DNA from: Dendrophyllia cribrosa
Taxonomy: Eukaryota; Cnidaria; Anthozoa; Scleractinia; Dendrophylliidae
Length of the DNA stretch: 64,000 nucleotides
Direction: 5' to 3'
Assembly: GCA_024195265.1 (NCBI GenBank)
Contig: JAJLRJ010000010.1
Coordinates: 28,683,298 to 28,747,297 of the forward strand
Position numbers and translations under genes: made by a program. This document shows positions 1-6,845 of the stretch, piece by piece. Within the stretch, counting starts at the first letter, position 1, and each line of letters starts with the position of its first letter. The notes below the pieces were generated by a model, which was not told the origin of the DNA, did not search any database, and saw nothing but the letters and a program-made list of their open reading frames with translations.

Positions 1-349
1 CCCTAAATGTTGTATTATCGAATTCAAGAGTGATAGGATACGTATCACCAGTCTTCGTTATATCCTTGATATATGTATTGAAGTCTGTATAATTCCATAC
101 TCCGGCTGGAAAGGTGATGTTGTTAAATGTTGAACCACTATCAGAGCTAAATTTAATTAATTGATTATTGTATCCAGCATTAACATTAAACCATGTAAAA
201 CTCATATTGATAATTCTGTTAAGACCAATAACATATTGAGAATTACTATCCAATATCATTGGTCTAGTAAATTTTGTTGTGAAATCTTCAGGTTTATTAT
301 TCCCTTGATTTTTTACACTATAAGATGATAAAACTATCTCTCGTTCCAT
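1..349 (-). CDS. Partial structural-type protein of a Maverick/adintovirus-like element
   Basis: Reading the minus strand from the ATG at 349 gives about 116 residues with no stop, and the frame is still open at the window edge, so only the N-terminus is present. It begins MEREIVLSSYSV and continues as a beta-rich sequence with many Asn, Thr, Phe and Tyr and no predicted membrane segment. Its place at the head of a minus-strand pair beside a packaging ATPase fits a minor capsid or penton-like protein; that role is inferred from context and general look, not from a motif. An AT-rich stretch (TATATAAT) sits just before the start, as it does before other genes of this block. The truncation is a window effect, not a mutation. 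Confidence 0.5.
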   Translation of the reverse strand, partial: MEREIVLSSYSVKNQGNNKPEDFTTKFTRPMILDSNSQYVIGLNRIINMSFTWFNVNAGYNNQLIKFSSDSGSTFNNITFPAGVWNYTDFNTYIKDITKTGDTYPITLEFDNTTFR

Positions 350-370
350 TATATAATAAAGTTACATTAA

Positions 371-1375
371 TTATATTTTGAAATATTGACTATACAATTT
401 ACTATATTGTGACCTATTGATTTTCGACATTTTCAATAATGTGTCCAATATAGTAACTCCCATATTTCGCATCTCAATGCTGGTATTCCCTGCCAATCTT
501 TCACCAATAATCAATTCCAATTTTTTCAAAAGCTGCTTTACATCATTAAAAAACATAATATTTCCCCGACTCTGGATTCCAGAACCTTTTATTGTTTCCA
601 ATTTAGTATTATAATGTTTTATGTATTCATTTAAAGTAACTCTTGCATTGTCTATTCTTTTGTTTCGCATTTGCCTCTCTACATCTGATATAGTCCCACT
701 TTTGAACTGTTTTGTAACATGTGACTTATAACCACTTAATTGACTCCTTTTTGATTTTGCATCATTTATAATCTTATTAAGATAGGCCTTAGTCTTTTTA
801 TGTGTCATTTCTGGTTGATTTAACCTCATTTCCACATTTTCATAATCCGTAATACCAATATCATTCAAAATCTCATTACTTATATCTTCATCATCTAATC
901 CATAATCGATCTCATCGTCGTCGTCATATTCTGGTGGCATATCATGTGGTTCCTGAGGGAAGTACTGAGGATCAACATAAAACTCCTTCTTTCCTTCCAG
1001 AAGATCTTGTAAAGATTCTTCATATGTTGGTGGTTTTGGCACCAGTTGTTTTTCTTGCTGTGGTGGTACATAATCACCAAAATCAACCAGACCTTCTACA
1101 TCCATGTCTTCATATGGATCAACTTCAGGCATATAGTCAATACCAACTACCCCTTTCTTCAGTGGTCGTTTTTTCCTTGGAGGCATCCTCAAATCTAAAT
1201 TACTGTCAATAACATCATCTAATTTACTAGTCACTGGTTTAAATACCTTCGCCAATGACTCCTGACTGGTCTGCTGACCAATATCATGTTTTGTAATTGT
1301 ATCATGGACATAATTGATCTTATCCCCTAATTCAGATTTACTCTTTGCAAGTTCTTTCCACTTAAGTAAACTCAT
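371..1375 (-). CDS. Conserved Maverick/Polinton-type protein of unknown function
   Basis: This 334-residue frame starts MSLLKWKELAKSKSELGDK. It has an acidic, Pro/Tyr-rich middle (about residues 75-180), a Lys/Arg-rich helical stretch (about 190-265), and a C-terminal segment with GNIMFFND followed by an amphipathic helix rich in Leu and Ile and the ending SKLYSQYFKI. I recall C-terminal segments of this type as recurrent in predicted proteins of cnidarian Maverick-like elements, but no biochemical function is known to me. The gene is transcribed toward the partial structural gene (22 bp away) and diverges from the ATPase gene across a short region with 12-bp iterated dyads. It might be a virion core or minor capsid protein, which is a guess from position. 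The frame is intact. Confidence 0.6.
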   Translation of the reverse strand: MSLLKWKELAKSKSELGDKINYVHDTITKHDIGQQTSQESLAKVFKPVTSKLDDVIDSNLDLRMPPRKKRPLKKGVVGIDYMPEVDPYEDMDVEGLVDFGDYVPPQQEKQLVPKPPTYEESLQDLLEGKKEFYVDPQYFPQEPHDMPPEYDDDDEIDYGLDDEDISNEILNDIGITDYENVEMRLNQPEMTHKKTKAYLNKIINDAKSKRSQLSGYKSHVTKQFKSGTISDVERQMRNKRIDNARVTLNEYIKHYNTKLETIKGSGIQSRGNIMFFNDVKQLLKKLELIIGERLAGNTSIEMRNMGVTILDTLLKMSKINRSQYSKLYSQYFKI

Positions 1376-1433
1376 TTATTGTTATATTATTACATTACAT
1401 AAAAATGAAAATCATATATAAAAAATAACGTTT

Positions 1434-1492
1434 AACACTGTGTTGTACACCGTGTTAAACACCGTGTTGAACACCGTGTTATACACCATGTT
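1434..1492. promoter_or_regulatory. Five 12-bp-spaced dyad iterons in a divergent promoter region
   Basis: Five copies of an 11-bp dyad of the form (A/T)ACAC-N-GTGTT start at 1434, 1446, 1458, 1470 and 1482, an exact 12-bp period. Two are perfect AACACCGTGTT, the first has T at the centre, and the outer ones carry one or two changes. They lie between two divergently transcribed viral genes. The symmetry suggests a dimeric DNA-binding protein acting on both promoters, or an origin-like iteron. The function is inferred; the array itself is directly visible. Confidence 0.6.
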
Positions 1493-1522
1493 ATATTGAA
1501 ATAATATACCCATATAATATAA

Positions 1523-2158
1523 ATGATAATACCAAATTACGACGTTGAAGACGATGTGGTCTCGAACTTTAGACAGTTATATGATTTCATGCCCGATCGA
1601 TCATTTCGGATGTTGGTTTGCGGCCCAAGTGGTTCGGGAAAAACAAATACACTTATGCATATGATTTACAATTTATTGTACTTTGATAAAATATACCTGT
1701 ATGCGAAAAACTTAGAGCAGTCCAAGTACCAGAATCTTATGGATATGTTCCAGCCAATAAGTGATGAAGCTGGTTATAATGTTATTGAAGCAAGCAATGA
1801 TCAAATTATTCCTGTAAATGATATTGATAGTGAAAGTCAGAAAATGGTAATATTCGACGATTTCGTATGTGATAAAAACCAAAAACCATTAGTCGACTAT
1901 TTTATACGAGGGAGACATAAAAATTGCAGTGTGATTTATCTGAGTCAAAGCTACTATAAGACACCAAAAGACATAAGATTAAACTGTTCACATTTCTGTA
2001 TATACGAATTCCCAAGTACCAATGAGAGGAGTCTAATTTGCCGTGAAAACAGTATTCCAAAAGAATTATATGAGAAAGCAACTAAAGAACCATATTGCTT
2101 CGTATATATTGATAAGTCACGGAAATTCACAACTAGGAATTTCAATGAAGAAATATAA
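1523..2158 (+). CDS. A32/FtsK-HerA-like genome packaging ATPase
   Basis: This 211-residue protein has a Walker A motif GPSGSGKTNT near residue 33 and a Walker B strand MVIFDDFV near residue 108. These are followed by a conserved YLSQSYYKTPKDIR segment that fits the sensor region of the A32-type DNA-packaging ATPases of Maverick/Polinton elements, adintoviruses and large DNA viruses. The family motor pumps the genome into preformed capsids. Length is normal for the family (about 200-260 residues) and the frame is intact. The AT-rich TATAATATAA sequence right before the ATG is shared with other genes here. The tail-fibre-like gene follows after 18 bp in the same direction, so co-transcription is possible. 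A plasmid or bacterial FtsK origin is unlikely given the neighbours. Confidence 0.85.
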   Translation: MIIPNYDVEDDVVSNFRQLYDFMPDRSFRMLVCGPSGSGKTNTLMHMIYNLLYFDKIYLYAKNLEQSKYQNLMDMFQPISDEAGYNVIEASNDQIIPVNDIDSESQKMVIFDDFVCDKNQKPLVDYFIRGRHKNCSVIYLSQSYYKTPKDIRLNCSHFCIYEFPSTNERSLICRENSIPKELYEKATKEPYCFVYIDKSRKFTTRNFNEEI

Positions 2159-2176
2159 TATAATTTAGTTATATAT

Positions 2177-4195
2177 ATGAGTTACTCAAACGGACGTTTA
2201 CCTGAATCAACATTTAATAATAATCCTCAACGTGGATTACCTGGTGTTGGATTTGTATTAACAGATGACGGAAATTATGATATTCAAAATAAGAAATTAG
2301 TTAATGTCAAGGACCCTACAAATTTTAAAGATGTCGTCAACAAAGAGTATGGAGACACGCATTATTTAAAGTTAGATGGAACAACTCATATGGTGGGGGA
2401 TCTTGATATGCGAGGAAATAAATTAATTCTTCCTGGTGAAATTTATATGGACCGAAAATTGATTACAAATATGGATACAGATGAAAACAATGATTTGTCA
2501 GCTGTTAATATGATAACTCTTAAAAATCATAATAATAAAAAAGCTAATATTACAGATGCATATATGAAAAATGAAAGAATAGTATTAACTGATCATTTAG
2601 ATGCTAATTATCATGCTTTATTAAATGTTCAAGCAGCAGGTGATAATGATGCTTTTCCTTTTTATCATGGAAAAACACATTTTTTAAATTTAGAAGGTGA
2701 AAATTATGATGCAAAAAATAAAAAAATCGTAAATGTAATAACCGATGAATCCAACGATCTCTCTGTTGTGAACATAGCTGCATTAAAAAAATGGCATCCT
2801 AATTCCAATCCTTCACACACACATGAGGTCTTGAAAGATATTGATCTGAAAGAACTTTATAATGTTGTCAAGTCAAAACCACAGACATACTTGGATTTAG
2901 CTGCAAGTTACAACAATCTTGTTTCATATAATGATGTTAAAAACATTTTTGTCAGTCGTAAAGAGATGTTGTCAATGGAGACTGGTTTGGATATGAATAA
3001 TAATACAATTTTCAATATAAAAGATCCAACAGCAGTTGATCATGCTGTGAATAAAGGGTATGTGGATAATTTAACTAATCTAAAAGCAGACAAAACATAT
3101 GTTGACGCTAAAACAAGCGGAAATAACCTAAGAATAACACAAAATGAAGCCTCAATCAACGACATACAAACGAAAAAACTCGACAAATCGGATTACAATA
3201 CTGGAGTTGTTAAGTTAAAACAAGATCTGGAGGAGAAAATCAGTCATACATATATTACAGGAAACCAACAAGAGGATGTATTCAGGTATTTAATGCTGGA
3301 CATTAATGAAAGCAGTAGCGAATCAAATATCACTGTAACTGGAATCGTTGATTTTCAACAATCCCTACATAAACTGAATAAAAAAGCCTATGAGTTCACC
3401 CTAAAGGTTGACAACAGTGGCCTATACCGATCAAGAATTAGTTTTAATCTGCATCCGGTACCTATAGGTTATTATACGCTCGTCATTGAATTCTACCCGA
3501 TACAAATGAGTGCAATCAGTGTCACAGCTCAAGCGAGTACGATGAATATTCAAAAACAAACAACGAAGCTGTTCCAAAATTATTCAAGGACAATCGTTCA
3601 AATACATAGATGGACTCAAGTACCTCCAAATTATTTATTCATCGATCTCCATGGCCGAACGATCGCTAATCCAGCTACTGGTCATCTAGTTGTTTATGGT
3701 GTAGAAGGCTACCAGAATGATGTCAGTACTGATATATACGACAATGTATATTTTATTAAAAATGGTCTTATGAAAATGGAAGTAGATTTGGATATGAATG
3801 GTAGAAAACTTATTGGTTTACCAAAACCGAAAAATAAATTCATATTTTCAGGAAATTATACGAAAAATAAGAACAGTAATAATATCATATTCAACGGTTC
3901 ATCATCATTTATTGCATTAATTAATTTGAAATTAGTAAAATTATGGTTGATGATATTGGACGATAAACCGCCTGAAGGATATGAACAAATGTTTATATTA
4001 ATTCATAACACTTCGTTCGCTCCGCAGAATTGGGAAAAAACATCAAATAAAATTTTATACACTTTCAATATATCAACATCAGTTATCAATTTCAGGGAAG
4101 ATGCAGACGTACAAATCAAATTGATATTATCAGATCATGGTAATTCATTTCCTCCACATAATTGTCATGTTAGTGCACTTTTTGAAGAGTTTTAA
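2177..4195 (+). CDS. Tail-fibre-like repeat protein of the viral element
   Basis: This 672-residue protein has at least four repeats built on the pattern (hydrophobic)-D-M-x-G/N-N/R-x-L/I-x-x-(I/L), for example LDMRGNKLI near residue 79, LDMNNNTIF near 273 and LDMNGRKLI near 537. Several are followed by an NxxDP...AVNKGYVD-like tail, and the N-terminus carries a degenerate copy (KLVNVKDPTNF). Such repeats are typical of trimeric phage and PLV tail-fibre or attachment proteins. A coiled-coil-like stretch (about residues 295-350) precedes a C-terminal beta-rich part that could be a receptor-binding head. It follows the packaging ATPase closely and is uninterrupted. The adhesion role is inferred from the repeats; no enzyme motif is visible. 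Confidence 0.65.
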   Translation: MSYSNGRLPESTFNNNPQRGLPGVGFVLTDDGNYDIQNKKLVNVKDPTNFKDVVNKEYGDTHYLKLDGTTHMVGDLDMRGNKLILPGEIYMDRKLITNMDTDENNDLSAVNMITLKNHNNKKANITDAYMKNERIVLTDHLDANYHALLNVQAAGDNDAFPFYHGKTHFLNLEGENYDAKNKKIVNVITDESNDLSVVNIAALKKWHPNSNPSHTHEVLKDIDLKELYNVVKSKPQTYLDLAASYNNLVSYNDVKNIFVSRKEMLSMETGLDMNNNTIFNIKDPTAVDHAVNKGYVDNLTNLKADKTYVDAKTSGNNLRITQNEASINDIQTKKLDKSDYNTGVVKLKQDLEEKISHTYITGNQQEDVFRYLMLDINESSSESNITVTGIVDFQQSLHKLNKKAYEFTLKVDNSGLYRSRISFNLHPVPIGYYTLVIEFYPIQMSAISVTAQASTMNIQKQTTKLFQNYSRTIVQIHRWTQVPPNYLFIDLHGRTIANPATGHLVVYGVEGYQNDVSTDIYDNVYFIKNGLMKMEVDLDMNGRKLIGLPKPKNKFIFSGNYTKNKNSNNIIFNGSSSFIALINLKLVKLWLMILDDKPPEGYEQMFILIHNTSFAPQNWEKTSNKILYTFNISTSVINFREDADVQIKLILSDHGNSFPPHNCHVSALFEEF

Positions 4196-4250
4196 TATAA
4201 TAACTAAAACAGGCATCTTCAATTTTAATCACATAGGAAAAACATACACC
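4196..4250 (+). pseudogene. Vestigial 5' fragment repeating the start of the membrane-protein gene
   Basis: The stretch just after the tail-fibre gene can be read as a near copy of the first 11 codons of the gene at 4725: TKTGIFNFNHIG against TKTEIFNFNHID. The upstream AT-rich leader is also similar. The start codon is lost and the match stops after about 45 bp, so it is a relic of a local duplication. Confidence 0.5.
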
Positions 4251-4297
4251 ATATTTTTATATATAAAAGCTACATTTAATATAATCAATAAATATAC

Positions 4298-4699
4298 ATG
4301 CCTAATTTGGAGCAAGCAATTAATTTTTGTAATAAATTTTTCACAACCCAAAAAAACCTACATCCTAATACTAAAGATGAAATATTAAAATCGGCTTTAA
4401 TATATCAATTTTTGTACATTAACTATTTGAATAAGCCAATATCATTTAACCAAATATTAGAAAAACACTCTGACATTGGATTAATAGGACCAGGTTCTTG
4501 TACTCTAAATACCAAATACTAATTTTTAATTAAACATGCTATTTTTCATAATGCATTTGGAAGATTTTATAATGACTATGAAATGGGGCCTGGATACACA
4601 TATTGCTTCCTTTCAATGCCGAAGAAATTAAAAAGATCTCCAATAATGGGTCAAATAAGTGGTGTAATTTATTGTCTTCTTTCAAATCCTAAAATATAA
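4298..4699 (+). pseudogene. Small viral-element gene with an in-frame stop
   Basis: From the ATG at 4298 the frame encodes 74 residues (MPNLEQAINF...) and stops at TAA 4520-4522. The same frame then stays open for 58 more codons, including FLIKHAIFHNAFGRF and ending SNPKI at the stop 4697-4699. Composition and reading frame continue smoothly across the stop, so this looks like one gene of about 132 codons broken by a single nonsense change. I do not recognise the family. It sits between the tail-fibre gene and the membrane protein gene on the same strand. A functional 74-residue short form cannot be excluded. Confidence 0.5.
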
Positions 4700-4724
4700 T
4701 TATTATCCAAATATATAATATAAA

Positions 4725-5207
4725 ATGACGAAAACAGAAATATTCAATTTTAATCATATTGACAGATATATCAGCCAAGAAAAATTATCTGAAATCAAAG
4801 CATTATACCGATTCTACCACAAAAGATTTTGGTGTTATATGAAGGCTTTCAAATATTTTAAGAGATTGAATTTAGCTATTAATGTAACTTCAACAGGCTT
4901 AATAGTTATTGGTACTGTAGCTGGTAGTATCACATTAAATCCTGCTATACTAGCTTCTATTTCTGGAGCTGGTTTAGTGCTAAAAACAGTAAGTGAAATC
5001 AAGAATTATAAAAAGAAAATCGAAATGTCTGAATTTGCTTATACGACATATGAAAAAGTATTAGTTTTTTTACGGTCTTGTCTTAGAGGAAATCAATTCA
5101 ACCACAATATATTCATCAATGAAATGAGACAGTTAGACGAAATAATCATCGATATTTGTCCTCTTGCCGATAAATTCGAGAAAAAATATGATAAAAAATT
5201 TGAATAA
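4725..5207 (+). CDS. Two-helix membrane protein of the viral element
   Basis: This 160-residue protein has an N-terminal charged helical part (to about residue 45), two adjacent hydrophobic segments (about 50-70, with VIGTVAGSI, and 76-92, with ILASISGAGLVL), then a charged helical C-terminal part. The layout recalls SLATT-like two-helix membrane proteins, but I see no diagnostic motif and do not assign that family. An ATATATAATATAAA leader precedes the ATG, as in the ATPase gene. The frame is intact. A fragment of its 5' end is repeated about 500 bp upstream. A role in membrane interaction of the virus-like element is inference. Confidence 0.5.
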   Translation: MTKTEIFNFNHIDRYISQEKLSEIKALYRFYHKRFWCYMKAFKYFKRLNLAINVTSTGLIVIGTVAGSITLNPAILASISGAGLVLKTVSEIKNYKKKIEMSEFAYTTYEKVLVFLRSCLRGNQFNHNIFINEMRQLDEIIIDICPLADKFEKKYDKKFE

Positions 5208-5302
5208 ACCTTAAAAGTAAATTTTATTTTATAATTCATTCAAAAGGAAAAACCCTTCACATGACGTATAACTTCCTGTTTTTCTGAGAATCATGCAACA
5301 GG

Positions 5303-5866
5303 TCACCTTTTAATAATTTTGTTAATATCATTCTTTATAAAATTATAAACTTGTTTCCACCATTGTTCATAAAATTTTAATGTCTTCTTTGATTTTGAAA
5401 GTGGTATAAATTCATATTCCATTCCCAAAATTTTGAATATCCGCATCAAAACATATTTAATACTAATCATCCGTTTACGGTTCTTATTAACTTCTGGTAA
5501 CACGTTGTTTATTAATGCAAATATCTTATATATTTTGTCACGGTCTTGAAAACTCAATTGAATTTCTTTATTATATTTATTTATGGTATTTTCGATATGA
5601 TATTTTCTTACATACACACTCTTCCTCCTTATTCTATACATATTCTCATGAAAGTCAACATATGAACTAACTAAATCATAACCATGTACGGAACCACAAC
5701 TTAGACAAACATTCATTCCATTGTCATTAAACATATCTATTTTTTCACAACATGATTCAACAACTTCCGTATTTCTACCAACATCTGCTAATCGTTGGTC
5801 ACAAAAGGGACAGGTCAACTCTCCCATATTCTCAAATTCGTCATGAATTTCCAAATTACAATTCAT
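5303..5866 (-). CDS. VLTF3-like late transcription factor with zinc-binding cysteines
   Basis: This 187-residue protein is on the minus strand, convergent with the membrane protein gene. The N-terminus has Cys pairs CPFC (about residue 19), CC (about 39) and CLSC (about 54) that form a zinc-ribbon-like unit. The middle has RKSVYVRKYHIENTI and the C-terminal part has ISIKYVLMRIFKILG. This arrangement matches the VLTF3 (poxvirus A2-like) late transcription factor family found in nucleocytoplasmic large DNA viruses and in some Maverick- and virophage-type elements. The family switches on late promoters, which fits the shared AT-rich promoter-like leaders in this block. Frame intact; family assigned from recalled motif layout. 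Confidence 0.65.
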   Translation of the reverse strand: MNCNLEIHDEFENMGELTCPFCDQRLADVGRNTEVVESCCEKIDMFNDNGMNVCLSCGSVHGYDLVSSYVDFHENMYRIRRKSVYVRKYHIENTINKYNKEIQLSFQDRDKIYKIFALINNVLPEVNKNRKRMISIKYVLMRIFKILGMEYEFIPLSKSKKTLKFYEQWWKQVYNFIKNDINKIIKR

Positions 5867-5982
5867 TCTATACTATTATTACGAGATAATATTTTTAAAA
5901 CAATAGCTATAAGCGGTACGTGTCTAAATTCCCAGAAAACAAAAATAGCGAACATGTAAAAATCGGCTAACGCGTTAGCGAT

Positions 5983-6048
5983 ATTGGTCTGAAGGTTGGT
6001 GATTTACCTAATCTTGTAGAATATCGTGCTAAAATACGTGAATTATAA
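5983..6048 (+). pseudogene. Short orphan coding tail
   Basis: A 21-codon open stretch ends GDLPNLVEYRAKIREL and a stop at 6046-6048. It has no start and is interrupted upstream, so it looks like the 3' end of a lost gene of the viral element. Assignment is weak because the piece is so short. Confidence 0.25.
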
Positions 6049-6051
6049 ATT

Positions 6052-6190
6052 CAAGATTAGCTTATCAATTAATATGGAATTATGCATTTAAGATTAGCTT
6101 ATCAATTAATATGGAATTATGCATTTAAGATTAGCTTATCAATTAATATGGAATTATGCATTTAAGATTAGCTTATCAATTATATGGAAT
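6052..6190. repeat. 37-bp tandem repeat array followed by a TA run
   Basis: A 37-bp AT-rich unit beginning AAGATTAGCTTATCAATTAA is repeated about 3.7 times, almost without change, and then runs into (TA)n directly before the start codon at 6217. The near identity of the units suggests recent expansion. Its place before a leftward-to-rightward gene switch makes it a candidate promoter or origin element. Confidence 0.85.
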
Positions 6191-6216
6191 TATATATATA
6201 TATATATATATATATA

Positions 6217-6786
6217 ATGACATCATTAAATAATTTAAAAACACATCTTAAAAATTTCACTGTTAAGGAGTTAAAAAAGGAAGTTACGAAGGTTAAGAAA
6301 CAATTTCAGGTTTCTAAATTAAAGCGTGCAGACGTGGAACGTGTAATTTTATTGTACCATCAAGATTTTTTACATCTGTTGAAAATAGATAAAAAGAAAA
6401 AACAAGTTCCAGAACTGAGAGCTAAAATTATTCCACAAGTTCCAGAACTGAGAGCTAAAAAACCATCCACAAAAAAAACTAAATCGATAAAGAAAAATAT
6501 ACCCAATAAACAAAATCTCGAAATATCATCATATAACGAAATTTATGATGCACAATTTAAAAGGTACACGAACCAAATTTTAGACAAACTAGACAAAAAA
6601 GCAGCTGGTATAAGACATCCTGTATCCATTTATGAAAAACGGAGTGATCTCATAATTCAAAAAAGAAAATCACGCTACGTAGTACGTGGTGAAGATAATA
6701 GTGTATTATTGAGTACAATTGATCGTAAACAAGTTGAAGATTTCTTATATAAATTAATAAAAAGTTCATACCATTTTAAAGATTGA
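6217..6786 (+). CDS. Basic protein of unknown function in the viral element
   Basis: I chose the ATG at 6217 rather than the one at 6184 because the latter would add an unlikely run of Ile-Tyr encoded by the TA repeat. The resulting protein has about 189 residues. Its N-terminal 50 residues form a Lys/Leu-rich helical unit (VKELKKEV...LKRADVERVIL) resembling a SAP-like DNA-binding motif, then a Lys-rich linker with a perfect repeat of QVPELRAK, then a mixed C-terminal domain. It lies upstream of the DNA polymerase gene, which also has a SAP-like N-terminus. A replication-linked DNA-binding role is possible but unproven. The frame is intact. Confidence 0.45.
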   Translation: MTSLNNLKTHLKNFTVKELKKEVTKVKKQFQVSKLKRADVERVILLYHQDFLHLLKIDKKKKQVPELRAKIIPQVPELRAKKPSTKKTKSIKKNIPNKQNLEISSYNEIYDAQFKRYTNQILDKLDKKAAGIRHPVSIYEKRSDLIIQKRKSRYVVRGEDNSVLLSTIDRKQVEDFLYKLIKSSYHFKD

Positions 6787-6845
6787 TATGTTTTAAACGC
6801 ACTTGTAAAAAAACACTTAAAGAAAAATCTATAGTACATATATAA

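Noticed and set aside
1523..2158. Bacterial contamination, because the ATPase looks FtsK-like
   Set aside because: The gene is flanked by Maverick-type genes and the block is continuous with an intron-containing animal gene region.
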